Below are positions 52,901 to 62,700 of a DNA stretch of 64,000 nucleotides, piece by piece (the first letter of the stretch is position 1; each line of letters begins with the position of its first letter). Under the pieces are notes generated by a model. It was not told where the DNA came from and did not search any database. It was given only the letters and a program-made list of their open reading frames with translations. This DNA is from Closterium sp. NIES-65 (Eukaryota; Streptophyta; Zygnematophyceae; Desmidiales; Closteriaceae). The DNA lies in the NCBI GenBank assembly GCA_948144175.1, contig CANXME010002497.1, positions 434,001 through 498,000 of the forward strand, read 5' to 3'. The translations under genes and the position numbers were made by a program.

Positions 52901-53684
52901 CACTCCGTCCCTCCCCCCACCTCCGCTCTTCCTTGTACCAGGTCCCCCCCAGGAAGACTCCCTCCCCCCTCAGGGTCCTGCCCCTTCAGGTGTGTTCCAG
53001 GTAGACGCAGTCGAGCTTGTCGAGGTCACTGGTGACTCTGGTGCTGCTGGGGGTGCTGAGCCTGGGGGTGCTGGACCTGGGGGTGCGGAGTCTGGGGGTG
53101 CTGAGCCTGGGGGTACTGCGTCTTGGGGTGCTGAGCCTGGGGGTGCTGAGCCTGGGGGTGCTGAGCTTGAGGGTGCTACGCCTGGGGGTGCTGAGCCTGG
53201 AGGTGCTGCGCTTGGGGGTGCTGAGCCTGGAGGTGCTACGCCTGGGGGTGCTGGGAGTGGAGGTGCTCCGCCTAGAGGTTCTCCGGGTGCTTCTTCTCGC
53301 TGGGAGCCACTCTCTCCACAGGAGCTGCGCAAGTGGTTTGCCCGGCGCTGGCGCCGTGCTGCTGGTGCTGGAGGTTCTTCGGCTGCTGAGGGTGCTGCGG
53401 TCGCGGGTCCCAGAGGTGCTCGTACTGGGAGTACTGGAGCTGCTGGGCCTACGGGTTCGACTGGAGCTGGTGCTGCTGAGGGTGTTGGCGCTGAGACTAC
53501 CGCTGGCGGTCCTACTGGGGGTGCTCCTGGTGCTGCTGGAGGTGCTGCTGGAGCGGGTGCTCCTGCTGAGGGTACTGGTGCTGTCCCTGCTGCTTCTGGC
53601 GTCGTCACGCGGCCTCGTACTTTGTTCCACTCCTGCAGCATGTTCTTGGTCTTCCTCCTTCTACTGGTCCTCCTCCTCCCTTAG
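49956..53684 (+). CDS. Gag-protease-integrase of copia C (1242 aa)
   Basis: ATG at 49956 after TCGTC. Gag core at residues 1-250 (WVDDLQLFLQCDRADG, LSRLMLPYLFPDL). Gly-rich linker at about 265-355. A Cys/His segment (EQCGGPHHTQRCF) near 410 is not a standard CCHC knuckle. Protease TLDSGASRSFF near 523. HHRLGHPSLLRLRGM near 680. Integrase with HMDVWGP (Asp near 747), LHSDRGGEFSS (near 816) and NGIAERRIGMV (Glu near 852). A Gly-Ala-Glu-Pro repeat linker follows. The last ~25 residues are out of frame because of a 4-base deletion near 53611 relative to copia A. Confidence 0.93.
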   Translation: MATPSVIAFDAEGRAIDFEVWVDDLQLFLQCDRADGLSLFDLTSGASPAPAADADATVRSQWATRDAAARLAMRRHLPTSERAHFSQYKSAQTLYDAVVARYSSPATAALSRLMLPYLFPDLAAFPTVADLITHLRTSDTRYRAALPADFCAKNPPPMYITLYFLVTRLPDSLRVVWDHFLSVCPTTLTVDLLEKALLAAEKSIVAVGAFRGDPRTPIFEGCSPSPLLPSVASAATADLLGLESVGAASAPSGRRRPGKGKGGKGAGGAGGGGGGGGGGGSGGGGGSGGAGGGVGGGGGGGGGGGGGGGSGGGGGGGGGGGGGGGGGGGGGGGGSSEGGGGGGGGGGAGRGPSQRSGSGSGARQQQQRGRETLSPQQLREWYTARQRGGGFGPCTYVLRTGDRAGEQCGGPHHTQRCFGRLTDAWRHQFPEASEIPRSGELSRAGVAIFDLDFDAILSAMYAVSHSDEGDCYRCFPPNPGIEAAALGASDAAALGASVSASSGTGESALSGTTSASASLTFTLDSGASRSFFRDRTTLTPLSRPVAVSLADPSGGPVLSRFSTVLPCLAAPSGTLSGLYLLSFSTNLVSGADLQNGGVHQFTPARQRVTHCTEASTGRHLATFTRQPGSSLYTLTTASPPVTESGRVASSRQVFAAASRSGLESAPCSCRLLSHETLLWHHRLGHPSLLRLRGMASRLLVSGLTRSLPPLPQCPGPACVPCVEGRQRAAPHSSQFPPTEAPLQTLHMDVWGPARVRGQGHERYFLLVVDDYSRYTTVFPLRSKGDVTEVLIDWIRTARLQLRRSFGSDFPVLRLHSDRGGEFSSSLLQAYYRARGICQTFTLLDSPQQNGIAERRIGMVMDVARTSMMHAAAPHFLWPFAVRYAAHQINLHPRVSRPETSPALLWTGKVGDASAFRVWGSRAFVRDLSADKLSPCAAPCVFLGFPPDAPGWQFYHPTSRRVLSSQDVTFDESVPYYRLLPYRTPSLPPPPLFLVPGPPQEDSLPPQGPAPSGVFQVDAVELVEVTGDSGAAGGAEPGGAGPGGAESGGAEPGGTASWGAEPGGAEPGGAELEGATPGGAEPGGAALGGAEPGGATPGGAGSGGAPPRGSPGASSRWEPLSPQELRKWFARRWRRAAGAGGSSAAEGAAVAGPRGARTGSTGAAGPTGSTGAGAAEGVGAETTAGGPTGGAPGAAGGAAGAGAPAEGTGAVPAASGVVTRPRTLFHSCSMFLVFLLLLVLLLP

Positions 53685-53884
53685 AGTGTCCACAGCCTGT
53701 CCCGTCACAGTCACAGCTACAGCCTGCCTCCCCTCTGCCTGCTCCTTCTCCCTACGCTGGTCCTACTAGAGGTCTTACTGAGCGTCGTGAGCCTACGTCT
53801 CGTCCTGCGTCGCCTGTTAGAGCTGCTCGCGCTAGTGGTTGCAGTTCGCGCCAGCGCCCTCCTCCTATCCCTGGCACGCACCGG

Positions 53885-55868
53885 ATGTCTCTGCATCCGT
53901 CTACTGCTCCTCTGCGTGCCCCTTTGCCTTCCCCTCCTGAGTCCTCTCTTCCTGCACTTGCCGACCCTGAGTCGGACTCTCTTCGTGCTGCCAGTCCTAC
54001 TATCACACGTCTCCTTGCTACTGTTGTCACTGACCCTTCTTTCGAGTCTACTGCTGCGTCTGCTCTCGTTACTGAGCTCGTCGACTTTGCTGCTCGCTGT
54101 AGCTTAGACTACGCTGCTAGTCTTGTAACTGAGTCTGAGTCTGTCTGTCCTCCGTCCGTCGGGGGTGAGTGTGCCCTTGGCACGGACGTCCTTGAGGACA
54201 GGCAGGAGGAGTTCCAGTGTCTAGCAGCTGCTTCACCTCATCTCGTGTCCGTACTGCTTACCCCTGAGGGAGACCCGGATTCACTTGACATCCCGACTCC
54301 GCGCTCTTACGCGGAGGCGATAGAGGGTCCCTACTCCTCTCAGTGGCAGGCAGCTATGGATGCAGAGATGGCTTCCTGGAAGTCCACAGGTACCTACGTT
54401 GACGCTGTCCTCCCTCCTGGGGCGAACATTGTCAGTGGCATGTGGATCTTCAGGGTGAAGCGGCCGCCGGGTTCTCCGCCTGTCTTCAAGGCGCGTTACG
54501 TGGCTCGTGGCTTTAGTCAGCGGCAGGGAGTTGACTACTTTCAGACCTTCTCCCCCACCCCGAAGATGACCACTCTTCGGGTACTGCTGCACATTACTGC
54601 TCACCGTGACTACGAGCTCCACACTCTTGACTTCAGCACAGCTTTCTTGCAGGGCAGTCTGCACGAGGAGATCTGGCTGCGCCGCCCACCTGGCTTCACT
54701 GGGTCTTTCCCTCCTGGTACCCAGTGGAGTCTCCGGCGTCCAGTCTACGGTCTCCGCCAGGCGCCACGTGAGTGGCACGACACACTGAGGACTACGCTTG
54801 CGGCTCTTGGGTTTGCTCCTTCTACAGCCGACCCGTCGCTGTTTCTGCGCACCGACACTTCTCTGCCGCCGTTCTACATCCTCGTGTACGTCGAAGATTT
54901 GGTCTTTGCCACAGCTGACACTGCTGGACTCGCCTACGTGAAGTCCGAGCTGCAGAAGCGACACACGTGCACAGACCTGGGTGAATTGCGCAGCTACCTT
55001 GGCTTGTAGATCACCCGGGACAGAGCACGCCACACCATTACCCTGACTCAGTCACACATGGTGCAGCAGGTCCTTCAGCGCTTCGGCTTCACGTACTCCT
55101 CGCCTCAGGCCACTCCTCTGCCTACTCGCCACTCACTCTCAGCTCTGCCTTTGGATGAGTCTGTAGAGTCGAGTGGCCCGTATCTAGAGCTTGTTGGCTG
55201 CCTCACGTACCTGATGACCTGCACACGACCTGACCTTGCATACCCTCTTAGCATCTTGGCACGCTGTGTTGCTCCTGGGAGACACCGACCAGAGCAGATG
55301 GGTGCAGCGAAGAGGATGTTGCGCTACTTGTGCAGTACGCCGGGCATGGGGCTTGTGCTTGGAGGGCGGAGTCCAGTGGTCCTCACTGGGCACGCGGACG
55401 CTTCTTGGGCTGACGACCAGGCTACGCAGCGGTCGTCACAGGGTTACACCTTCAGCCTTGGTTCCGGCTCTGTTTTGTGGCGGGCTACCCGCTCGTCTTC
55501 TGTTCTCGGCTCCAGTTGTGAGGCTGAGATCTACGCCGGGGCTATGGCTGCCCAGGAGCTTCGCTGGCTCACCTACCTGCTGACCGACCTTGGAGAGCCG
55601 CCTCGTTCTCCTCCAGTCCTGTACGTAGACAACAAGGCCATGCTGGCCTTGTGTCGAGAGCAGCGACTGGAGCACAGGACAAAGCACATTGCTCTCCGTT
55701 ACTTTCTTGCTCGTGAGCTACAGTAGCGTGGACGGTTGCGGCTTGCGTACGTGGCCTCTGAGGCCAACACTGCTGATGTTTTCACCAAGGCACTTGCGCC
55801 TTGTGATCATCAGCGCATCTGCACTCAGCTGGGTCTTGTGCCTGTCTTGCCTCACTTGCTCACTTCTT
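53885..55868 (+). pseudogene. Reverse transcriptase and RNase H of copia C
   Basis: RT reads GMWIFRVKRPPGSPPVFKA, ARGFSQRQGVDYFQTFSP, LDFSTAFLQGSLHEEI and YGLRQAPREWH. The catalytic box is YVEDLVFA where YVDD is expected. TAG replaces CAG at 55007 and again at 55724; copia A keeps CAG at both places. RNase H keeps ADASWADD, CEAEIYAGAMAAQEL, VDNKAMLAL and RTKHIALRYF. The frame ends with TGA near 55868. Without readthrough, RT and RNase H are split into three pieces. Confidence 0.9.
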
Positions 55869-56085
55869 GACCTTGTTTGTACTGTCACATATATATACTC
55901 CTGCTCTTGCTTGCTTAGCCTCGTATATATGTATATATATGTGCTCTTGCATGTGAACTGGCCTTTTGGCCTTTAAACTTGTGCTCGGAATGTGTGGTCA
56001 CGTTGTGATCCACCCTGAGCTTTGCTTTGCTTTGCTTGACTGGTCTTGTGACCCCTTGTTCTCCCCCACTTTGCCTATGGGGGTG

Positions 56086-56218
56086 TGTCAGAACATTATA
56101 GCTTATGCTATTGTGTAGGCTATAGTGGGGTATCCCATAGGGGGTACAACCCAACTAGGGTTTCATATTTGTACTCGCTTCATTCATAGTTCACATCATT
56201 CTCGTTCTAATTTTCTCA
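56086..56218 (+). repeat. 3' LTR of copia C
   Basis: Preceded by CTATGGGGGTG and followed by target duplication ATATT. Confidence 0.93.
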
Positions 56219-56667
56219 ATATTTGCCTCGTTTCGGCGCCCAATCCCACCACCGCTGCTCATCCGCACCTATCACGTGGCCTTCTGGCTGTTTGGAGTAA
56301 GTGGATTGTGTTAACACGCCCAACCGACAATCTCCTGTGCAATTTGTCTTGCTTACTCTGACCGATCCGCCCTGTGCAGGTTGAGTTTCCCATTGTCAGC
56401 GGTGGCTCTCTGAAGCGCAGCGCTCCACAGAACGAGGAAGGGGTGCGCTGGTATCATGAGCGCGTCAAACGCTGGATACATAGCGTGATAATCAGCCGCT
56501 CAACTGAGCACGGCCCTTTCTGGGATTCCGAGAGGCGCGGCTGGAGTTTCCGCCACGACAGCACTATCCGCATCCTGGAAGACGGGATGGAACACCTGTC
56601 ACCTACCATGCCCGGGGTGGCCCCGGCTCCCATTCCGCCAGTTACCCCGCGTGCTGGGGGCGCGTAG

Positions 56668-57370
56668 GCGGAGTTGGCGCGCTGCAAATGTTGTCGTCGC
56701 GTCGTCCAGCATCCAGTGACGACGTCGCAACCCTGTGCCTGTCTGCTGACACGCTAGTGTGTGACGATCCGTGCGACAAAATGCACGAGCGTATGTGTCG
56801 CTTACTTTGCTGACGGCTTGCTTCGCTTGTTTCCTTTTCGTTATCATGCTATCTATGGTGTGCAGATTTCCATGAACGCAATAAAAACATTTGTGCACAT
56901 GCTCTATTAAACCGTAACCGTAATGCCCCACGCCACGTGGCATATTCGTCGCACCACAGTGAACCGCCACGTGTGCTGCCCTGATCTGCACTCTGATTGG
57001 CGTGCAAGGCGTGGAGTATGTTACCACGTGTACCCGTTACGGTTACACTTAAGTTGTGCCTATAGACAGAACCATCTCGGTATTGTCACACTGCATACAG
57101 CAGATTATTGGTGAGTTGTTTTGTTTCCGGAAGTTTTTCTTAGCAACAGAGAAAGTGTAGGTCCCTAATATCGTAAACCTGCAAAACCTTTAGGGCGGAC
57201 GAGGAATGTCTGAACATTCCTCCAACAAACCCTAGAGATTGCTCGGTAGGCACGCCAGAGGAGTGTCTGAGCATTCCCGCCCCTTGCCTAGGCAATCCGC
57301 ATAATAATGGTCAAGGTATGTTCCCTCGAAGTACTCTACGCAATCTTTGAACAATCCTTTAGCAATGTTT
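56668..57370. other. P1 right subterminal region
   Basis: Non-coding. It contains a possible small inverted-repeat element flanked by TTAA (56907-57052, arms with TAACCGTAAC). It also has two related imperfect palindromes, AGGAATGTCTGAACATTCCT near 57201 and GAGTGTCTGAGCATTC near 57261. The latter could be subterminal transposase-binding repeats. Confidence 0.4.
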
Positions 57371-57391
57371 CCGGCCTAATTTTTTTGTGAC
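57371..57391 (+). repeat. Right terminal inverted repeat of P1
   Basis: CCGGCCTAATTTTTTTGTGAC, the inverted partner of 39266-39284, followed by duplication GGA. Confidence 0.65.
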
Positions 57392-57482
57392 GGAGGCACG
57401 CTGTGGTACTAACGTGAGTGCGCAGCGCGTAGAGAGGAACGATGAGGGAACGCGCGACTCGAGGGTAATCTACGTCCGCCAT
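57392..57482 (-). pseudogene. LRR gene third copy, part 1 (start to insertion point)
   Basis: The ATG at 57482-57480 encodes MADVDYPRVARS and continues to TTAC in the signal peptide, where P1 inserted. Removing P1 and one GGA joins it in frame to 39265-38905. Confidence 0.8.
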
Positions 57483-58310
57483 GTGTGAATAGGCGCGTGA
57501 CTGCGACTATGAGTCTATGTTCCGAAAATTGTTACCGCGAGAACCGAAGCCTACTACTAGTTCAAATTGAAACTTGAAATGGGTTTCCAGCGAGGTAAGG
57601 GAATGAACAGAGGCGATACCACTGAGCTTTCAAGATAAGATGGCTGTGACTTGTCTTGGAGGTGAGTGCTCGGTATGCATTCGCCGAATGAGTGCTTGAC
57701 GTGGCAGCTGCCACGTCGGAAGTCACCCACAGCACGTGCTATGAGATATCGCGCCGACTGCCGTCCACACAACATACTGACTCGCTCACTGCTTGTTCGT
57801 AAATGAGAGCGATGCGCGTGCGCTAAATGGAATTGAGGTGAGAGTGATAGGACAAAACAAGGCTATGAACGGCTGCTGCTACAGCAGCAGTATGGACGAA
57901 TGGAATGCATGCGACGGCACCGCGAGCAACATGCGGTCGTGGCTTGGCTGACAGCCATTCGCCCTTACCGAGAGGCACCGCTACCTAGAGGCACGGGCCA
58001 ACCTAGAGGCGCCACTACCAAGAGGCGCCACTACCGAGAGGCACCAATACTGAGGGACGGCTGGTGTTGGAGTAGGGTTTGCAGCTATGGGTTGTGCTGA
58101 GTTAGTTTGGTTCGGTTGGGCTGGGTTGATTTGGATGAGTCGAGGTGAGGACACCCAGAGTGGTTGGTTGGAGCGAATGGGGGCTCGACAGGCGATGGGA
58201 GAATTGACGAATTCAGCAGCAGGGGGAGAGAATTGAGTGTGAAGAGATTTGTGAAAGGTCGAGTGCGGTTGACTAGCGCAACAGATTGATGCAGCGTGGT
58301 GAGTGAGCAA
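57483..58310 (-). promoter_or_regulatory. 5' flank of the third LRR copy
   Basis: Similar to 12308-13170. Shared pieces include the CCACGTC/GACGTGG G-box-like palindrome near 57700, the CTGCTGCTACAGCAGCAG palindrome near 57870, and ACACCCAGAGTGGTTGGTTG near 58150. No coding content. Confidence 0.5.
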
Positions 58311-59785
58311 TATATGAAACGCGGGTTGTTTATCGGGGTCCCCCCCGACATTCCCCCGAGGTCGCCTTGCCTAGACTCCCCCCTGTAAGGGCGCGTCACA
58401 ACGAAATTCGAACAAGGGTTACCTACCTCGTGACCTCTCGCTATGTCCTCGAAAGTATTCGTCAGCTCGCAAACAAAACGTCGCAAACTCACATTTGCGA
58501 GGAAACAGCTTTTTAGGAGCTGAAATGCCATGAGGACAATTTCCCTACATAATGTTACCAGACCAGATCCCTGCTTCTACACATGATGCCCGCTTGAGCC
58601 ACTCCCGGTTGCCTTGTAAAGGGGCCTTATAAGCTATAACGGGCGTTTCGCATAAGTTTCGTTAAAGCCCAAGACCTGAATTACTCAACGGAAGTCAACT
58701 GAGTATTTCTAGGTTCGGCGGGCTGCCAGTTGGAGGTTCGAATAGGTTGAGTGACACGCGAAAAAGCAAAACCACCTTGCGACTGAAAACAGTTCGCCAC
58801 AAACTGTGCACTTGCTGATTGGTTGGAACAAACATGGCACACAAGGCCCATCTTCCCAAGTTCGACAAACCTGAGAAGCACGCGAAGGGAAAGTGTGCAC
58901 AGTTTGAATAGGGAATGACATGCACTCGAACAAACATAACTAGTCCTAAGTCCCCTTCAGCCAGGCGCGGCCTTAGCTTATAGAAAAACGAGAAGGAGCC
59001 ATGAGGAGCGAATGTCCGTGTTGATGGACCTGGAAAGGCGCGATTTTTAGGGTGTTGAGGACAACGCCGTCAACAAATAGGGAACAGGGCGGACGTATGA
59101 GACGGGGCGCCCCACATAGCCTTGTTACGCCACCACTCGGTGCAGCTTAGATTCCCACGTGCTCGAGGCGCCCCCAGCATCAAGCCTTCCGCCCTGCCCC
59201 TCACGGTCCCCCGTTTGTGAGCGCGTGCCTTTCACATAGCGCATGGTGAGAAGCCTCCCGTCGGGCTCATCTCAGCCCCCCGTCGCCCTCATTTTCAGCT
59301 TCCCGTCGCCCACATTTCAGCTTCCCGTCGCACGCATTTCGCGGCCCGTCGCCCTCGCATCCAATATTTCGAGACGCCCACGCTTCCCGAGTCCGGTCGC
59401 CCTCCATTCCCTTCCCGAGAACCCACATTACCGAACCCGTCGGCCACAAATCCCTTCCCGTCGCCCCATTTCCCTTCCCGTCGCACTCACTTCATCGCGA
59501 AATTCCGAGTTTGCACAAAATGTACACGGTAGCTTTTCCTGCGGGAAATCTTCGGAAAAACATCGGCGCACACAATTGCACCTGAGTGGCCAAAGTGACA
59601 TTGCAGCAACGACACTGAAGTGTCGCCAATGCTACTTTGCAGTTACAATTGTGACTTCAATGTATCAAGTTCACTAGTGATCCCGGCCATATCCCACTTC
59701 CGTAATCAAAACAACGTTATGACCCCATGTTTGGGGCGACACTTAGGGACATATTGTTATTCATGTCGCAATGCGTTAAAATCCA
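58311..59785. other. No gene seen; CCCGTCGCC repeats
   Basis: Between the LRR flank and the P2 transposase. A loose minisatellite of CTTCCCGTCGCC units lies at 59250-59485. CGACACTGAAGTGTCG near 59611 is a perfect hairpin, and CGACACT recurs near 59737. These could be subterminal repeats of a P2 element, but its ends were not found. Confidence 0.35.
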
Positions 59786-62700
59786 TCAGTCGATGAGTGC
59801 AAACCTATTGAGTAGCCTGACTCTAGGATTAGTAAAGAACTTGCACACATGGACAATGCGCTCGATCGATGCATCTTCAATGATCCCGTGCGTGGCCTCC
59901 TTCCGCCCCGGCACCAGTTGGGGGCAAAGTGTCTGGGGACACACCCCCTCTTCCTCGTAATACTTCACGAGTACATATGCACCTTCCTCCCCGCTGTAGT
60001 TCACCGCCCTGAAAATACAGAGACACCGCGCATACCACCACTCCTCCTCCTCCTCCTCCTCCTCCTCCCTCTCTCCCGGTATTGCAATGTCGGTGAACCA
60101 GTTCTCCTTCGGGCTTGCTTTCACGAACATCGCCTTCGGAACCAAGTAGCCCCCTTTCGTGCTAGGGATGGCCACTGCGGTGTGCACCTGCCGGGTATGG
60201 GTGGGTTAGCATGAAGACTAACACATTGTACGATGACGCCTCTTCACGTACGTGTCCAACACACAACAGCCCAACCTCTTTACAACCGAAGCCATCAGCT
60301 TGATTACCGGGTTACTAACATGACACAACATCTCACCAACACACGTGAAGTCTGAAGGCCTTCCGCGGCCATGAGTGTCGCCATGTTGTCAAACTCGCTG
60401 CCCACCGTCTCCCTGTACAGCATCCGCAGTGGATCGTCAGCCGTCATGAGACACATGGCCTTGCTTGTGCGAGTCAGCGCGGGCTTCATGCTTCTCACAG
60501 CCTGAGAGGTGGGTTGTGAGCACGCATGGGATGAACCGGTGGAGTCATTACACCCTTATCACCTCGCACACCTGCGTGCCTTGAACAAATGCCACCAACA
60601 CTACACGGCCACGCGTTGTGTACCTCTCGCAGGGCGGTGTAGTAAGTTTTCCCTCCTCCTGACAGTGCCGCAATCTCCCTTGTGATCTCGCGTTGCGTCT
60701 CCTCCTCGACAATCCTCCTTGGTATGTCTTTCCAGTTGCTTCCGCGCACGGGGCTCTTCACGGTGCCCTTGTGGGTATGCTCCCACAGCTCCGTGGAATA
60801 CTCGTGCGGCAAACCCCTCATGGATATGCCGTTGATGAGGTGTACAACTTCGTGTAGCTTCACGAAGTTCCACTTCGACTTCTGCCTCGGGAAAGCCGCC
60901 TGCAGTGCAGCCACCAGTCTACACAAAGTTGTATGCACATTGTAGTGCGACCATTGGAAGAATCACCACACTGTACAACATAGCCTATGGTAGCAACGAA
61001 ACAAGTGGCCATCGTGTTCACTCACGAGATGCCATGCTGCCTCGCGATGGCGATTGTGAGCCGCGTGTGCTTTGTCACAGCCAGCAGGGACTTGTAGAAC
61101 ACCGCATAGTAGCGGAAGGCACGAACCTCCTTATCCCTCTGGTCCCTTTCCTCCGCAGAGCGCCCCACACACAGGTCGGAAATGACAATAGGGAAAACCT
61201 GCATCATGCCACGATACTCGAACGCCGCGTAATTCGCCCCGCTGCGGAAAAAGGTGGAGCCACCCGGGATGCGCACCAAGACACTCCTTGTCTCGCCCTT
61301 CACGCCAAACTTGCGGCTGTTCCACGCACCAATCACACACAAGCAACGAGATTGGATTGTTCCCGTGGTGAGCTCCGCCACGTACGCACTACCGCATACA
61401 AAACAGTTCACAGAATCTCTGTGTACTCACTGATCAAACCCCCGAATCTCGGCCTTCGACTTCCCCTCCATGAAAAAGGTGGCCATATGCACCAGCACCC
61501 CAGAATCCAGCACATGCAATATGTCGCCAACAACCGCCAGGAAGACGTTACCCCACTTCGTCTCAGAGAAGTTCCAGCGCTCCAGGACGCTCTGCACGTT
61601 GGATGGAGCTGTCAGACTCATCATAAAAAGCAACATCAAGCCGCTACAATCATGGCCGCGGCCATGTGACTTGCCACACACAAACATCGAGCGCGCACCG
61701 TGATCGGATGCGTAGACCACCTGGCCTGGATCGCTACAGCGCCTTCCACCGTCGTAGCGCTCAGTATCTTCGCCGCCGCGTGCCGCTCTCCCTTCACACT
61801 GCGCACTATTGACTTGTTTGACAGGTCATGAAGGTGCCCTTTCTTGATGTAGTAGCTCGAGCACAATCTGTGCGATGCCTGCTGCATCGTTGCTATGGCA
61901 CGGCACCCTTCCGGATAGTCGCCAACAAATGCATAGAGGCATGGATATGCCTTGACGACACCTCCCCGGCCGTCTGACACATCGAAGCTTCGAAGAGAAC
62001 CACTGCATGCACCACGTACACGTTTGATGGGTCTCAGAAACCGACAATGACCCCGTTCGCCTCGAACAGGCCTAGAGCATGCATTCGGACCACTTACTCG
62101 CGGTTCTCACGCATGAGCGGACCCATCAGGATGCGATACGCCTCCTGATACACCCGCGTCTTCTCCGTCGCCGATGCCCACTCCGGCGGAAAAGGGAGCA
62201 CACCCACTAGCGCATGCCCAGGCTCACGCCACCGTAACTCCTCCGGGACATTGACCAAACCCATCAACATTGGCCATGCCTGTAGGCGTCCGTTCCCCGA
62301 CGCGTAAGTGCTGTCGCTGTACGAGATGACACCCAGCACCATAGAATCCTCCTCCGGCAGTTCCGCCTGACAGCGACACAAGGCGACCAACAGAGTCAGA
62401 CTAACTCACATCAGAGTCCAATGTGACGCTTGGGAACATTTGCCTCTACTTGCCTGCGCCTCTTCCAGCCAAGTCCCTGTGTCGGGGGTACTGAAATGTC
62501 TTGTTTCAACCGTATCTTCTGGATCTCGCCGCGGCCGTTTGACAAATCCCCTAACATTCACGAATGTCTTCACCATCTTCTGCGCAATCTGTCCACAAGG
62601 AGGCGCGTGAAGCCTGTGTATAGCCAGTGCATAAACAGACATACACTCGCCGACTCCGTGCAGCACCAACCATCAATCGCTCACCAGCTTGGTGTCCTTG

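Larger units (their letters stand above)
48783..56218 (+). mobile_element. Ty1/copia retrotransposon C, young
   Basis: 7436 bp with 133 bp LTRs (48783-48915 and 56086-56218) that differ at a single position by eye. Exact target duplication ATATT at 48778-48782 and 56219-56223. Primer site TGGTATCGAGCAGG at 48916. It splits an exon of the P1 second gene, so it is younger than P1. It is nearly intact: one 4-base deletion and two CAG-to-TAG changes. Confidence 0.95.
43950..56667 (+). pseudogene. Second gene of P1, unrecognised, doubly interrupted
   Basis: I do not recognise this protein. Exon 1 (43950-44573) encodes PSVPVLVRDYPEIVAAMM and NYDASGLHDLVASKPPI, ending at donor GTAAGT. Exon 2 starts at 46160 after CAG and reads LENGLFNYYRVRDAR, a TAG at 46205, then VYRQFKIEQPKLFAYKQF. 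Further coding blocks are WHNASRAVMVVLRNDGEDWF (46850), an acidic and coiled-coil region (47290-47830), and AVVEDMIKILTYDTS (48220 onward). Copia C splits a later exon at 48782. The frame resumes at 56224, passes donor GTAAGT at 56297 and acceptor at 56379, and ends with VEFPIVSGGSLKRS... at 56667. The non-autonomous LTR element sits in intron 1. Its place beside the transposase suggests an accessory transposition protein, as TnpA is for En/Spm; that is inference. Confidence 0.55.
39266..57391 (-). mobile_element. KDZ/Plavaka-like (CACTA-related) DNA transposon P1
   Basis: Interrupts an LRR copy whose two halves rejoin exactly after removing the element and one GGA (duplication at 39263-39265 and 57392-57394). 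The ends are inverted: CTTCACAAAAATATTGCGG at the left and, reversed, GTCACAAAAAAATTAGGCCGG at the right. A 3 bp duplication fits the CACTA/CMC superfamily. The native length is about 9.2 kb after subtracting the nested LTR element (44609-46112) and copia C (48783-56218). It carries two divergent genes: a transposase (minus) and an unrecognised protein (plus). Confidence 0.82.
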
